Shown here piece by piece: positions 1-11,662 of a DNA stretch of 64,000 bases (positions within the stretch are counted from its first letter, which is position 1; every line of letters starts with the position of its first letter). The notes under the pieces were generated by a model. That model saw only the letters and a list, made by a program, of their open reading frames with translations. It was not told the origin of the DNA and ran no database searches. Origin of the DNA: Pseudomonas sp. TTU2014-080ASC (lineage in GTDB: Bacteria > Pseudomonadota > Gammaproteobacteria > Pseudomonadales > Pseudomonadaceae); NCBI RefSeq assembly GCF_001446935.1, contig NZ_LKKK01000001.1:372001-436000 (forward strand), given 5' to 3'. The position numbers were made by a program, and so were the translations under genes.

Positions 1-424
1 CTTCTGAATCAGGGACTTTTTCAGCACGGGCTTTGGGACCAAAGCCCCAGAGGTTCAGCAAAGGTTCAAGCGTCAGATCAAATGCACCATCACTGAGCGC
101 ATTCAACTCCCGACCTGTATCGATAAGTTTAAACACCGGTGCAGGCATCGCCTGGCAAGAACCTGCCGGGGCATCGTTAAACTGTTCGATTATCGAATCA
201 GGACGGTAAGTGGACATCTGCTTATCCACTTCAGCCAATATCGCCTGGGTTTCCGCCTTGAGCTGCTCAAGGCTAGGAGAATCACTGCTACGAACATATT
301 TGATGGTGTAGGTGCTACCCATGGTCGGGCCGGAAAACTCTTCTACACGATCAGAAAAGCCGCAACCCGTTAAGGCTGCCAGCAAGCTGGCAACAATAAC
401 GGGTCGAAGGTACACAAAATTCAT
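1..424 (-). CDS. apbE: FAD:protein FMN transferase ApbE (partial, N-terminal part)
   Basis: This is the 5' part of a gene that runs off the left edge; about 141 residues are visible. The product starts with a lipoprotein signal ending in a lipobox (LTGC, Cys21), so it should be anchored on the periplasmic face of the inner membrane. It then shows the ApbE hallmark stretch GPTMGSTYTIKY and, further on, STYRPDSIIEQFN and LWGFGPK. ApbE (Ftp) moves FMN from FAD onto Thr residues of target proteins. It begins 2 bases after the nqrF stop codon, and its targets here are most likely NqrB and NqrC, encoded just upstream, which carry covalent FMN. The C-terminal part, including the metal site, is outside the window. 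Confidence 0.93.
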   Translation of the reverse strand, partial: MNFVYLRPVIVASLLAALTGCGFSDRVEEFSGPTMGSTYTIKYVRSSDSPSLEQLKAETQAILAEVDKQMSTYRPDSIIEQFNDAPAGSCQAMPAPVFKLIDTGRELNALSDGAFDLTLEPLLNLWGFGPKARAEKVPDSE

Positions 425-426
425 GC

Positions 427-1650
427 TTAGCCGCCGAAGTCATCGAGCAGGATATTCTCCTCCTCTACTCCCAAATCGACCAGCATCTTGATCACCGATG
501 CGTTCATCATGGGTGGGCCGCACATGTAGAACTCACAGTCCTCTGGAGCAGGATGATCCTTGAGGTAGTTCTCGTACAGCACGTTATGGATGAAGCCGGT
601 GTAACCCGTCCAATTGTCTTCTGGCAGAGGATCGGACAAAGCCAGATGCCACTGGAAGTTCGGGTTCTCAGCCTGCAGCTTGTCAAACTCCTCAGTATAG
701 AAGGCTTCACGCAGAGAGCGGGCACCATACCAGAAGGTGATCTTGCGCTTGGACTTGAGGCGTTTGAGCTGGTCAAAGATGTGCGAGCGCATTGGCGCCA
801 TCCCGGCACCACCACCGATAAAGACCATCTCAGCATCGGTATCTTTGGCGAAGAACTCACCGAAAGGTCCGTACACAGTGATCTTATCGCCCGGCTTGAG
901 GCTGAACACATAGGAAGACATCTTGCCTGGCGGCAGATCGTCCTTACCAGGAGGCGGCGAGGCGATACGGATATTGAACTTAACAATCCCCTCTTCTTCC
1001 GGGTAGTTAGCCATCGAGTAAGCGCGAATGACGGTTTCCTCAACCTTGGACACGTATTTCCACTGGTTGAACCTGTCCCAGTCACCGCGATACTCCTCCT
1101 GAATATCGAAGTCCTTATAGTGAACTTCGTGCGGTGGACACTCCAATTGCACATAACCACCGGCACGGAAATCGACATTCTCGCCTTCGGGCAACTTCAG
1201 CGTCAGCTCCTTGATGAACGTAGCGACGTTCGGGTTGGACTCGACGGTGCATTCCCACTTCTTGACTCCGAAGACCTCCTCCGGGACTTCGATCTTCATG
1301 TCCTGCTTAACCGGAGTCTGGCAAGACAGGCGCCAGCCCGCACGGGCCTCACGCTTGGTGAAGTGCGATTCTTCGGTGGACAGCATCTCACCACCACCGC
1401 TTTCCACAATGCACTTGCACTGAGCGCAGGTACCACCACCACCACAGGCAGAGGACAGGAAGATGTTATGGTTGGCCAGCGTCTGCAGCAGCTTGCCGCC
1501 AGCCGGTACAACGATGGTTTTTTCGCCGTTGATCTCGATGCTTACGTCACCGCTGGAAACCAGCTTGGCGCGGGCAGCGAGAATCAGCACCACCAACGCC
1601 AAAACAATGGCGGTGAACATGCCGATGGCGAGAAAGATTTCGTAATTCAT
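427..1650 (-). CDS. nqrF: Na+-translocating NADH:quinone oxidoreductase subunit F
   Basis: 407 residues, normal NqrF length. NqrF is the electron entry subunit: NADH reduces FAD, which passes electrons to a [2Fe-2S] cluster. One N-terminal membrane helix (about 4-26) is followed by a plant-type ferredoxin domain with cluster ligands Cys69, Cys75, Cys78 and Cys110. A ferredoxin-reductase-like module follows, with the FAD motif RAYSMANY, an NAD-binding [11 protein letters not shown] motif and the C-terminal YMCGPPMM. It is the last nqr gene, 15 bases after nqrE and 2 bases before apbE, so all seven genes probably share a transcript. Confidence 0.97.
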   Translation of the reverse strand: MNYEIFLAIGMFTAIVLALVVLILAARAKLVSSGDVSIEINGEKTIVVPAGGKLLQTLANHNIFLSSACGGGGTCAQCKCIVESGGGEMLSTEESHFTKREARAGWRLSCQTPVKQDMKIEVPEEVFGVKKWECTVESNPNVATFIKELTLKLPEGENVDFRAGGYVQLECPPHEVHYKDFDIQEEYRGDWDRFNQWKYVSKVEETVIRAYSMANYPEEEGIVKFNIRIASPPPGKDDLPPGKMSSYVFSLKPGDKITVYGPFGEFFAKDTDAEMVFIGGGAGMAPMRSHIFDQLKRLKSKRKITFWYGARSLREAFYTEEFDKLQAENPNFQWHLALSDPLPEDNWTGYTGFIHNVLYENYLKDHPAPEDCEFYMCGPPMMNASVIKMLVDLGVEEENILLDDFGG

Positions 1651-1665
1651 CTGTTCATCCTTTCC

Positions 1666-2274
1666 TTACAGCTGCACGCCGGAGAAGGACATGAAGCCCA
1701 ACGACATCAGACCGATGGTGATGAAGGTGATGCCCAGCCCCTGCAAGCCAGCCGGTACATCGCTGTACTTGAGCTTCTCGCGGATACCCGCCAGCGCGGC
1801 TATCGCCAGCGCCCAAGACAGACCAGAGCCAAATCCATAAACGGTACTTTCGGCCAGGTTGTAGTCGCGCTCTACCATGAACAGGGTGCCACCCATGATG
1901 GCGCAGTTCACGGTGATCAGCGGCAAGAACACGCCTAAGGCGTTGTAGAGCGCCGGTACGTATTTATCCAGCAGCATCTCGAGGATCTGTACGATAGCCG
2001 CGATCACGCCAATGTAGCTGAGCAGGCCAAGGAAGCTTAGATCGACCTCAGGCAGACCAGCCCACGCCAGCGCACCATCCTTCAGCAGATAGGTATAAAT
2101 CAGGTTGTTCGCCGGCACGGTGATGACCTGCACCACAATCACCGCGATGCCCAGACCAATTGCAGTCTCGACCTTCTTGGAGATAGCGATGAAAGTACAC
2201 ATGCCTAGGAAGAAAGCCAGCGCCATGTTCTCGACGAACACAGCCTTGGCCAGCAGGCTGAGATAATGCTCCAT
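1666..2274 (-). CDS. nqrE: Na+-translocating NADH:quinone oxidoreductase subunit E
   Basis: 202 residues, a six-helix membrane protein homologous to NqrD, RnfA and RnfE. Together NqrD and NqrE form an inverted pair that holds an iron or Fe-S centre in the middle of the membrane. The expected ligand cysteines are present: Cys26 in FLGMCTFIA and Cys124 in TVNCAIMGG. Its ATG overlaps the nqrD stop codon by one base (TAATG), which suggests translational coupling and equal dosage of the two subunits. Confidence 0.97.
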   Translation of the reverse strand: MEHYLSLLAKAVFVENMALAFFLGMCTFIAISKKVETAIGLGIAVIVVQVITVPANNLIYTYLLKDGALAWAGLPEVDLSFLGLLSYIGVIAAIVQILEMLLDKYVPALYNALGVFLPLITVNCAIMGGTLFMVERDYNLAESTVYGFGSGLSWALAIAALAGIREKLKYSDVPAGLQGLGITFITIGLMSLGFMSFSGVQL

Positions 2275-2942
2275 TAGTAGGCCTCCTTGCTGGATACCTG
2301 AGGTGCCATCTTGTAGGCATTCGCCTCTACCTGATCCTTCTTCCAGCTACGGATAGCCCAGATGAAAAGACCGATAAGGAAGAACGCGGAAGGCGGCAGC
2401 AACAGCATGCCGTTGGGCTGATACCAACCACCATCGTTGACCACCGAAAAGACCTCGTAGCCCATCAGTTTGCCGGCACCGAACAGCTCACGGATGACAC
2501 CCAGCGCAATTAGCATGGCGCTATAGCCCAGACCGTTACCGATGCCGTCAAAGAACGACAACATGGGCGGATTTTGCATGGCGAAAGCTTCGGCACGCCC
2601 CATCACGATGCAGTTGGTGATAATCAGACCAACGAACACCGAAAGCTGCTTGGACAAACTGAAGGCATAGGCCTTGAGGACCTGATCGACCACGATTACC
2701 AGCGAGGCGATGATCACCATCTGCACGATCATGCGGATCGAACCCGGGATCTGGCTGCGGATCATCGAGATGAACAGGTTGGAGAAGCCAGTCACCAGCG
2801 TCAGCGCGGCGGACATCACCAGCGCGGTCTGCAAGTTCGAGGTCACTGCCAGCGCCGAGCAGATTCCGAGGATCTGCAGACCAATAGGGTTGTTGTTGAA
2901 GATCGGATTAAGCAGGACTTCTTTAATAGTCGGCTGCGACAT
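2274..2942 (-). CDS. nqrD: Na+-translocating NADH:quinone oxidoreductase subunit D
   Basis: 222 residues, six predicted membrane helices, paralogue of NqrE. The conserved metal-ligand cysteines are visible at Cys28 (ILGICSA) and Cys111 ([12 protein letters not shown]). It sits between nqrC (2 bases away) and nqrE (1-base overlap). In the complex it passes electrons across the membrane between the NqrF [2Fe-2S] cluster and the FMN of NqrC. Confidence 0.97.
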   Translation of the reverse strand: MSQPTIKEVLLNPIFNNNPIGLQILGICSALAVTSNLQTALVMSAALTLVTGFSNLFISMIRSQIPGSIRMIVQMVIIASLVIVVDQVLKAYAFSLSKQLSVFVGLIITNCIVMGRAEAFAMQNPPMLSFFDGIGNGLGYSAMLIALGVIRELFGAGKLMGYEVFSVVNDGGWYQPNGMLLLPPSAFFLIGLFIWAIRSWKKDQVEANAYKMAPQVSSKEAY

Positions 2943-2944
2943 GA

Positions 2945-3733
2945 TCAGGCCTCCCCTGCACGCAGGTTAGCGATAAACGGGCCGAAGCCGTTCTGGCCGA
3001 GCCAGAACTTCAGCAGCTTGTCCACACCGACGCTGGTCAGGGTGGCGCCGGCCAGGCCGTCGACTTGGTGAGTAGCTTGCGGGCTCTGCGGATCGACACC
3101 GCCCTTGACGATCTGTACGGCGAGTTTGCCGTTTTCATCGAAAAGGGTCTTGCCAGGCCATTGGCCTTTCCATTTCGGATTGTCCACCTCGCCACCGAGA
3201 CCAGGAGTCTCGCTATGCTGGTAGAAGCCCATGCCCACAACAGTGTTCAAGTCACCTTTCAGGGCGATAAAACCGTGCAGGGTCGACCACAGGCCATAAC
3301 CACGCACCGGAAGGATCAGGGTGTCCATTTCGCCGTTCTTTTCCACCAAGTAAACAGTGGTGTAACGCTCCTGGCGCTTGATCCCGGCTATATCTTCGCT
3401 GCCCTTAAGAACCTCGGAGGTTTTCGGATCCTTGGCGGCCTTGAGCGGGTCGAAGGTAATCGGATCAAACGCATCAGAGAACTTACCGCTCTCCAGGTCC
3501 ACCAGCTTGGCGGTAATGGTGCTGTCGAACACTTCCTTGACCTTGGCACCGGACATGCCAGCCTCTCCCAAGCCAGCAATGGCAAGGATACTGCGCTGCT
3601 TGTCCAACAGGCGGTTTTCAACCTGGGTCGGCTTCAGTGCCACGGCAGCGCCGGCGACGAACACCGAGCACACCAAGCACACCAGTACTGCCACCGTCAG
3701 CGTGCGGATGGTGGATTCTTTTTGACTAGACAT
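2945..3733 (-). CDS. nqrC: Na+-translocating NADH:quinone oxidoreductase subunit C
   Basis: 262 residues from the ATG at 3733 (MSSQKES). A start 13 codons upstream (3772) is open but lies deep inside nqrB and lengthens the protein beyond the usual ~260 residues. With the chosen start the gene overlaps the end of nqrB by 8 bases. One N-terminal helix (about 10-30) anchors a periplasmic FMN-binding domain. The flavinylation motif is in [10 protein letters not shown]; the modified Thr is Thr231, the last residue of GAT. ApbE encoded downstream should attach the FMN. NqrC relays electrons to NqrB. Confidence 0.96.
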   Translation of the reverse strand: MSSQKESTIRTLTVAVLVCLVCSVFVAGAAVALKPTQVENRLLDKQRSILAIAGLGEAGMSGAKVKEVFDSTITAKLVDLESGKFSDAFDPITFDPLKAAKDPKTSEVLKGSEDIAGIKRQERYTTVYLVEKNGEMDTLILPVRGYGLWSTLHGFIALKGDLNTVVGMGFYQHSETPGLGGEVDNPKWKGQWPGKTLFDENGKLAVQIVKGGVDPQSPQATHQVDGLAGATLTSVGVDKLLKFWLGQNGFGPFIANLRAGEA

Positions 3734-4937
3734 TGCGTGCCAGCCTCCGCTTGATATTGGCTTGAACGACAAAGTGGTCGATCAGCGGTGCAAACAGGTT
3801 GGCGAACAGGATCGCCAGCATCATGCCCTCAGGGAAAGCCGGGTTGACCACACGGATCAGCACAACCATCACACCGATCAGGGCACCGAAGATCCACTTG
3901 CCGGTATTGGTCATGGACGCCGAAACGGGATCGGTTGCCATGAAGAACATACCGAACGCAAAACCCCCCATCACGACGTGCCAGTACCACGGCACGGCGA
4001 ACAGCGGATTGCTGTCCGATCCGATTGAGTTGAACAACATGCTGGTAGCAATCGTGCCCAGCATGACGCCTGCCACAATGCGCCACGAAGCAATCTTGCT
4101 CAGCAGCAACACCAAACCACCGATCATGATGGCCAGCGTGCTGGTTTCCCCCAGCGAACCTTGAATCGTACCAATAAAGGCATCCATCCAAGTAACACCG
4201 TGATTGATGACGTTATCAATACCGCCAGACGCAGCCAGGCTCAGGGATGTTGCACCAGCAAAGCCATCCACAGTGGTCCACACCAGATCGCCGGACATTT
4301 GCGCCGGGTAGGCGAAGAACAGAAATGCACGGCCAGCAAGTGCCGGGTTGAGGAAGTTCTTGCCGGTACCACCGAATACTTCCTTACCGATCACCACACC
4401 AAAGCTGATCCCCAATGCAACCTGCCACAGTGGGATGCTCGGCGGCAGAATCAGGGCAAACAGCACGGAGGTGACGAAGAAGCCTTCGTTAACTTCATGT
4501 TTGCGGATCGAAGCAAAGAGCACTTCCCAGAAGCCGCCGACGATGAAGGTCACCGCGTAGACAGGCAGGAAGTAAGCAGCACCCTGGATGAAGTTGTCCC
4601 ACAGGCTGTTCGGATCGAAGCCAGCCAGCGAGCCGATCAAAGCAAAGCGCCAGCCATCTTGGCTTGCCAGCAGCTCGGGGCTCTGGGCAAAGATCAGGTT
4701 GGCTTGGTAGCCCGCGTTCCACATACCAAAGAACATGGCCGGAAAGGTGCACAGCCACACGGTGATCATCATGCGTTTGAGGTCGATGCCATCACGCACG
4801 TGAGCGGTAGTCTTGGTCACACTGCCTGGACGGTAGAAGAAGGTGTCAAATGCCTCATATAAGGCATACCACTTTTCGTACTTACCGCCCTTTTCGAAGT
4901 TGTGCTCGATCTTATCGAGAAATGCACGAATGCCCAC
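3726..4937 (-). CDS. nqrB: Na+-translocating NADH:quinone oxidoreductase subunit B
   Basis: 403 residues, about ten membrane helices. NqrB is the subunit thought to carry the Na+ path and the riboflavin and ubiquinone sites. The covalent FMN motif is in [10 protein letters not shown] (Thr230). Other conserved stretches include [28 protein letters not shown] before it and FMATDPVSA near the C-terminus. It starts 3 bases after the nqrA stop and its 3' end overlaps nqrC by 8 bases. Confidence 0.97.
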   Translation of the reverse strand: MGIRAFLDKIEHNFEKGGKYEKWYALYEAFDTFFYRPGSVTKTTAHVRDGIDLKRMMITVWLCTFPAMFFGMWNAGYQANLIFAQSPELLASQDGWRFALIGSLAGFDPNSLWDNFIQGAAYFLPVYAVTFIVGGFWEVLFASIRKHEVNEGFFVTSVLFALILPPSIPLWQVALGISFGVVIGKEVFGGTGKNFLNPALAGRAFLFFAYPAQMSGDLVWTTVDGFAGATSLSLAASGGIDNVINHGVTWMDAFIGTIQGSLGETSTLAIMIGGLVLLLSKIASWRIVAGVMLGTIATSMLFNSIGSDSNPLFAVPWYWHVVMGGFAFGMFFMATDPVSASMTNTGKWIFGALIGVMVVLIRVVNPAFPEGMMLAILFANLFAPLIDHFVVQANIKRRLARNV

Positions 4938-4940
4938 GGA

Positions 4941-6338
<1,398 letters not shown>

Positions 6339-6410
6339 TTAAAAGTGCGACACAGCGTTTGAATCCATCAAACACTGCACTTAAATGTCGGTCGCGGGAA
6401 AATCTGGCCA

Positions 6411-6440
6411 ATTATAGAGGCCAGAACCAAAGACTGGCCA
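6411..6440 (-). promoter_or_regulatory. Likely sigma-70 promoter of the nqr operon with inverted repeat on the -10
   Basis: On the minus strand TGGCCA (6440-6435) is followed after 18 bases by a perfect TATAAT (6416-6411). The leader to the nqrA ATG would be about 130 bases. A perfect 7-base inverted repeat, TCTGGCC and GGCCAGA (6403-6409 and 6419-6425), brackets the -10 hexamer with a 9-base spacer, and a third CTGGCC copy lies at the -35. The repeat could be an operator; no regulator can be named. Confidence 0.55.
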
Positions 6441-6577
6441 CACAAGACCTTGTTTTTCTTGACCGTTGGCTTTGCACGTAAACCTACGCCACATGCGTAA
6501 AACGGCCTTACACACACCTTTTGTAAAACAAAAAAGCAACCACTGCTGTGCAAAATTCAAAACATCACAAACAAAAA

Positions 6578-6602
6578 ACGGGAGCCGAAGCTCCCGTTTT
6601 TT
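6578..6602 (-). terminator. Rho-independent terminator of gap
   Basis: A perfect stem (ACGGGAGC / GCTCCCGT) with a small loop has A-runs on one side and T-runs on the other, so it can work in both directions. It lies just past the gap stop codon. Confidence 0.9.
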
Positions 6603-6614
6603 GTTACTTAGCGA

Positions 6615-8063
6615 TTAGCGTGGGAAAGCTGGCGGATTTACACCGGCCATATCTTCCATCACACGAATCACCTGACAGCTGTAACCGAACTCATTGTCGT
6701 ACCACACGTACAGCACAACACGGTTGTCATTGCAGATAGTGGCTTCTGCGTCGACTACACCTGCGTGGCGCGAGCCAACGAAGTCAGTCGAAACAACTTC
6801 CTGCGACTGTACGAAGTCGATCTGCTTCTGCAGCTCGGAGTGCATGGCCATCTGGCGCAAGTACTCGTTGATCTCTTCGCGGGTGGTGGCCTTCTCAAGA
6901 TTCAGGTTGAGGATAGCCATAGAAACGTTCGGCGTCGGAACACGGATCGCGTTACCGGTCAGTTTGCCTTTCAACACCGGCAGAGCCTTGGCCGCAGCAG
7001 TGGCCGCGCCAGTCTCAGTGATAACCATGTTCAGCGCAGCACTACGACCGCGACGGCTTCCTTTATGGAAGTTGTCGATCAGGTTCTGGTCGTTAGTGTA
7101 GGAGTGAACGGTTTCAACGTGACCGTTGACGATGCCGTACTGATCATTAACAGCCTTCAGCACCGGCACAATGGCGTTGGTGGTGCAGGAAGCAGCGGAA
7201 ATGATCTTGTCGTCAGCACTGATTTCGCTGTGGTTGATGCCGTGAACGATGTTCTTCAGCGCGCCTTTGCCAGGTGCAGTCAGAATCACGCGATCAACGC
7301 CCGGGCACTTCAGGTGCTGACCCAGGCCTTCTGCATCACGCCATTTACCAGTGTTATCCACCAGCAGCGCGTTCTTGATGCCGTACTGGGTGTAGTCAAC
7401 CGAGGACGGATCGTTGGAGTAGATCACCTGAATCAGGTTGCCGTTGGCAGTGATGGTGTTGTTGGCTTCATCAATGGTGATGGTGCCATTGAACTTGCCA
7501 TGCACTGAGTCGCGGCGCAGCAGGCTGGCACGCTTGATCAGGTCGTTCTCTGCACCTTTACGTACAACGATGGCACGAAGACGCAGGCCGTCACCGCCGC
7601 CAGTTTTCTCGATCAGGATGCGCGCCAACAGGCGACCGATACGGCCAAAACCGTACAGCACAACATCAGTGCCTTCGCGGGCATCACCGTTCTGCTTGCC
7701 TGCAACGTCAGCCAGTTCGTCCTTGACAAACTGTTCAATGCTGCGGCCATTGCCTTCGGTTTTGAACTTACCGACCATCTTGCCCAGATCAACCGAAGCC
7801 GAACCCAGCTTCAGTTCGCTCATGGTTTTGAGCACCGGGAAGGTATCGTGAACCGACAGTTCGCTTTCATCGCTCAGGCGATGACGTGCGAAACGGTGGG
7901 CTTTAAGAATGTCGATAACCGAACGGTTGATCAGACCACGGCCGTAGATCGAGGTGACCACGTTATTGTTACGGTAGAGCTGGCCAATCATCGGAATCAT
8001 CGCTTCTGCGAGAGCTTCACGATCAATCCACTCACCGAGACACTGGTCGGGCTTCTGAGTCAC
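6615..8063 (-). CDS. gap: Glyceraldehyde-3-phosphate dehydrogenase-like protein with N-terminal extension
   Basis: 482 residues, about 150 longer than classical GAPDH. The extra ~130 residues at the N-terminus (including LYRNNNVVTSIYGRGLINRS) precede the NAD-binding Rossmann motif GFGRIGR (138-144). The catalytic cysteine is Cys293 in SAASCTTN, and the C-terminal signature VWYDNEFGYSCQV is intact. Long forms like this are typical of pseudomonads and sit next to mfd there as well. The likely role is reversible oxidation of glyceraldehyde-3-phosphate, but the extended type may favour gluconeogenesis or another substrate. Single gene, divergent from mfd, with its own terminator. Confidence 0.92.
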   Translation of the reverse strand: MTQKPDQCLGEWIDREALAEAMIPMIGQLYRNNNVVTSIYGRGLINRSVIDILKAHRFARHRLSDESELSVHDTFPVLKTMSELKLGSASVDLGKMVGKFKTEGNGRSIEQFVKDELADVAGKQNGDAREGTDVVLYGFGRIGRLLARILIEKTGGGDGLRLRAIVVRKGAENDLIKRASLLRRDSVHGKFNGTITIDEANNTITANGNLIQVIYSNDPSSVDYTQYGIKNALLVDNTGKWRDAEGLGQHLKCPGVDRVILTAPGKGALKNIVHGINHSEISADDKIISAASCTTNAIVPVLKAVNDQYGIVNGHVETVHSYTNDQNLIDNFHKGSRRGRSAALNMVITETGAATAAAKALPVLKGKLTGNAIRVPTPNVSMAILNLNLEKATTREEINEYLRQMAMHSELQKQIDFVQSQEVVSTDFVGSRHAGVVDAEATICNDNRVVLYVWYDNEFGYSCQVIRVMEDMAGVNPPAFPR

Positions 8064-8152
8064 GGGCAGTACCTTCCACTTTGTAGGGGCTGAAAAAAAG
8101 GGGCTACATTATGACGATGCCGGCGTTCGGGAGCAATCCACGACTGTCTTGA

Positions 8153-8182
8153 CTGACACCACTGCCAATCGCCCGCTACAAT
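8153..8182 (+). promoter_or_regulatory. Likely mfd promoter
   Basis: CTGACA (8153-8158), an 18-base spacer and TACAAT (8177-8182) match sigma-70 consensus at 5 of 6 positions each. Transcription would begin near 8189, which excludes the upstream in-frame start at 8149 and favours the GTG at 8215 for mfd. Confidence 0.55.
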
Positions 8183-8214
8183 CCCCCGCTTCGTACCACC
8201 AACGTGAGCCACCT

Positions 8215-11200
8215 GTGTCCGTACTGCGCCTTCCGTCCCTACCGGCCAGCGCCGGGAAACAACATTGGGGCAACTTGCCCGGAGCTGCACTGAGTCTGGC
8301 GATTGCCGAAGCTGCCAGCAGCGCCAAACGTTTCACTTTATTACTGACGCCTGACAGCCAAAGTGCCGAGCGGCTTGAGCAGGAGCTACGTTTTTTTGCG
8401 CCTGAGTTGCCGATTCTGCATTTTCCTGACTGGGAAACCCTGCCGTACGACCTGTTCTCTCCGCATCAGGACATCATTTCCCAGCGGGTTTCGACTCTCT
8501 ACCGCTTGCCGGAACTGAAACATGGCATTTTGGTTGTGCCGATCACTACGGCACTACATCGCCTAGCTCCCAAGCGCTTTCTGCTGGGTAGCAGCTTGGT
8601 GATGGAGGTCGGCCAGCAGGTCGATGTGGAGCAACTGCGCGGCAACCTTGAGGCGGCAGGCTATCGCTGCGTTGACACGGTGTACGAACATGGCGAATTT
8701 GCAGTTCGCGGAGCCCTGATTGATATCTACCCGATGGGCAGCAGCGAGCCTTACCGCATCGACTTGTTTGACGATGAAGTGGAGACACTGCGCACCTTCG
8801 ACCCGGAAACTCAGCGCTCCGTAGATAAGGTCGAATCCATCAAACTACTGCCTGCCCGCGAGTTCCCGCTGGAGAAAAAGGCTGTTACTGACTTCCGTGG
8901 CCGCTTCCGCGAGCGTTTCGACGTAGATTTCCGCCGCTGCCCGATCTATCAGGATCTCAGCACCGGCATTACACCAGCCGGTATCGAGTATTACCTGCCA
9001 CTGTTCTTTGAAGAAACAGCCACCCTCTTCGATTACCTGCCAACTGACACACAGGTGTTCTCACTTCCGGGAATCGAAAAAGCCTCCGAGCAGTTCTGGA
9101 CCGATGCACGCAGCCGCTACGAAGACCGCAGAGTCGACCCCGAGCGCCCTCTGCTGCCTCCAGCCGATATTTTCCTACCCGTAGAAGATTGCTTTGCCCG
9201 CCTAAAAAGCTGGCCCCGCGTAGTCATCAGTCAGGACGACATAGAAGAAGGTGTCGGTAACAGCTGCTTCAACGCGCGCCATTTACCAGACCTGGCAATT
9301 CAGGCCAAAGCCGGTGAGCCACTGGCTGCGCTGCGCCGCTTTATTGAGGAATACACCGGTCGCGTACTGTTCTGCGCCGAGTCCGCAGGTCGCCGCGAAG
9401 TGCTGCTTGAGCTGTTGGCCCGACTGAAACTCAAGCCGAAAGAGTTTGAGAACTGGCAGGCTTTTACTACCGGCAAGGATCGTCTGGGCATCTGCATTGC
9501 ACCGCTGGACGAAGGTCTGCTGTTGGATGATCTGGCCCTGGTAGCCGAAAGCCCGCTATTCGGCCAACGCGTCATGCAGCGTCGGCGTCGGGAGAAAACC
9601 CGCGATGGCGGCGACAACGTCATCAAAAACCTAACCGAGCTGCGCGAAGGCGCGCCGGTGGTGCATATCGACCACGGCGTGGGCCGTTACCTCGGCTTAG
9701 TCACCATGGAGTTCGACGGCCAGGCCGCCGAGTTCCTCGCCCTGCAATACGCCGACGAAGCCAAACTCTATGTACCGGTCGCCAGCCTCCATCTGATCGC
9801 CCGCTACACAGGCAGCGACGACGCTCTGGCACCATTGCATAAACTGGGTTCTGAAACCTGGCAAAAAGCCAAGCGCAAAGCAGCAGAACAGGTGCGTGAC
9901 GTAGCTGCCGAATTGCTCGACATCTACGCACGCCGCGCCGCCCGTGAAGGATATGCCTTCGCAGACCCGAAAGTTGACTACGCCACGTTCAGTGCCGGCT
10001 TCCCGTTCGAAGAAACACCCGACCAGCAAGCCGCCATTGATGCTGTGCGTGAAGACATGCTGGCAGCCAAACCGATGGATCGCCTGGTCTGCGGCGATGT
10101 GGGGTTTGGTAAGACCGAAGTAGCCATGCGCGCAGCCTTTATTGCCGTACATAGCGGCAGACAGGTCGCCGTTCTGGTGCCCACCACCCTGCTCGCCCAG
10201 CAGCACTACAACAGCTTCCGTGACCGTTTCGCCGACTGGCCGGTAAAAGTGGAAGTGATGAGCCGCTTCAAGAGCGCCAAAGAAGTCAGTGACGCCATGC
10301 AGCAACTGGCCGAAGGCAAGGTGGATATCGTTATCGGCACCCACAAACTGCTGCAGGATGACGTCAAGTTCAGCAATCTGGGGCTGGTGATCATCGACGA
10401 AGAACACCGTTTTGGGGTGCGCCAGAAGGAACAGCTCAAAGCGCTGCGCAGCGAGGTGGACATTCTCACCCTCACCGCTACACCAATTCCGCGCACCCTG
10501 AATATGGCTGTGGCCGGCATGCGCGATCTGTCGATTATCGCCACGCCGCCCGCCCGTCGCCTGTCTGTGCGCACCTTTGTGATGGAAGAACACAACAACG
10601 TCATTAAGGAAGCGTTGCTGCGTGAACTGCTACGTGGTGGCCAGGTGTATTACCTGCACAACGATGTAAAAACCATCGAAAAATGTGCCGCAGACCTGGC
10701 TGAATTGGTCCCGGAAGCTCGTATTGGCATCGGTCACGGGCAGATGCGCGAGCGCGAGCTGGAACAGGTGATGGGCGATTTCTACCACAAGCGCTTCAAC
10801 GTGCTGGTGGCCTCAACCATTATCGAAACCGGCATCGACGTCCCGAGCGCCAACACCATCATCATTGAGCGCGCCGACAAGTTCGGCTTGGCGCAACTGC
10901 ACCAACTGCGTGGCCGCGTCGGCCGCAGCCACCACCAAGCGTACTGCTACCTACTGACTCCAGCGCGCAAGGCGATGACCGACGACGCGCAAAAGCGTCT
11001 GGAAGCCATTTCCGGCGCGCAAGACCTTGGCGCTGGCTTTACCCTAGCCACCCACGACTTGGAAATCCGTGGTGCTGGCGAACTGCTTGGCGATGGCCAG
11101 AGCGGGCAGATCCAGGCGGTCGGCTTCACCCTGTATATGGAAATGCTCGAACGGGCAGTCAAATCCATCCGCAAGGGTGAACAGCCAAATCTGGAACAAC

Positions 11201-11652
11201 CACTGGGCGGCGGCCCGGAAATAAACCTGCGCGTACCGGCGCTGATCCCCGAGGATTATCTGCCGGATGTGCATGCGCGCCTAATTCTGTACAAACGCAT
11301 CGCCAACGCCAGCGATGAGGAAGGCCTGAAAGAGCTGCAAGTGGAGATGATCGACCGCTTCGGCCTGCTGCCGGATGCGACCAAGAACCTGATCCGCCTG
11401 ACGCTGCTGAAACTGCAGGCAGAAAAGCTTGGCATCACCAAAGTCGATGCAGGTCCGCAAGGCGGACGGGTAGAGTTTGCGACGGACACCTGCGTCGACC
11501 CTCTGACCCTGATCAAGCTGATTCAGAGCGCACCAAACCGCTACAAATTCGAAGGTGCAACTCTCTTCAAATTCCAGGTGCCGATGGAGCGCGCCGAAGA
11601 GCGTTTCAATACAATTGAGGCCTTGTTTGAACGCCTCACCCCGTCAACCTAA
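8215..11652 (+). CDS. mfd: Transcription-repair coupling factor Mfd
   Basis: 1145 residues from the GTG at 8215 (VSVLRLPSLPA), close to the ~1148 of other pseudomonads. An in-frame start at 8149 would lie inside the promoter. Mfd removes RNA polymerase stalled at DNA lesions and recruits UvrA. The N-terminal UvrB-like module contains the conserved FPDWETLPYDLFSPH. An RNA-polymerase-interacting domain follows, and then a superfamily 2 DNA translocase with Walker A GDVGFGKTE (about 627) and DEEH box (about 727), TATPIPRT and the late motif QLRGRVGRS. The C-terminal regulatory domain is complete. csiV follows 10 bases later. Confidence 0.97.
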   Translation: MSVLRLPSLPASAGKQHWGNLPGAALSLAIAEAASSAKRFTLLLTPDSQSAERLEQELRFFAPELPILHFPDWETLPYDLFSPHQDIISQRVSTLYRLPELKHGILVVPITTALHRLAPKRFLLGSSLVMEVGQQVDVEQLRGNLEAAGYRCVDTVYEHGEFAVRGALIDIYPMGSSEPYRIDLFDDEVETLRTFDPETQRSVDKVESIKLLPAREFPLEKKAVTDFRGRFRERFDVDFRRCPIYQDLSTGITPAGIEYYLPLFFEETATLFDYLPTDTQVFSLPGIEKASEQFWTDARSRYEDRRVDPERPLLPPADIFLPVEDCFARLKSWPRVVISQDDIEEGVGNSCFNARHLPDLAIQAKAGEPLAALRRFIEEYTGRVLFCAESAGRREVLLELLARLKLKPKEFENWQAFTTGKDRLGICIAPLDEGLLLDDLALVAESPLFGQRVMQRRRREKTRDGGDNVIKNLTELREGAPVVHIDHGVGRYLGLVTMEFDGQAAEFLALQYADEAKLYVPVASLHLIARYTGSDDALAPLHKLGSETWQKAKRKAAEQVRDVAAELLDIYARRAAREGYAFADPKVDYATFSAGFPFEETPDQQAAIDAVREDMLAAKPMDRLVCGDVGFGKTEVAMRAAFIAVHSGRQVAVLVPTTLLAQQHYNSFRDRFADWPVKVEVMSRFKSAKEVSDAMQQLAEGKVDIVIGTHKLLQDDVKFSNLGLVIIDEEHRFGVRQKEQLKALRSEVDILTLTATPIPRTLNMAVAGMRDLSIIATPPARRLSVRTFVMEEHNNVIKEALLRELLRGGQVYYLHNDVKTIEKCAADLAELVPEARIGIGHGQMRERELEQVMGDFYHKRFNVLVASTIIETGIDVPSANTIIIERADKFGLAQLHQLRGRVGRSHHQAYCYLLTPARKAMTDDAQKRLEAISGAQDLGAGFTLATHDLEIRGAGELLGDGQSGQIQAVGFTLYMEMLERAVKSIRKGEQPNLEQPLGGGPEINLRVPALIPEDYLPDVHARLILYKRIANASDEEGLKELQVEMIDRFGLLPDATKNLIRLTLLKLQAEKLGITKVDAGPQGGRVEFATDTCVDPLTLIKLIQSAPNRYKFEGATLFKFQVPMERAEERFNTIEALFERLTPST

Positions 11653-11662
11653 GGATTGCTTC

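Noticed and set aside
553..1938. Plus-strand reading frame of 461 codons
   Set aside because: Antisense shadow of nqrF and nqrE; no family resemblance.
6368..6553. 61-codon minus-strand frame between gap and nqrA
   Set aside because: It covers the likely nqr promoter, has no ribosome site and no conserved content.
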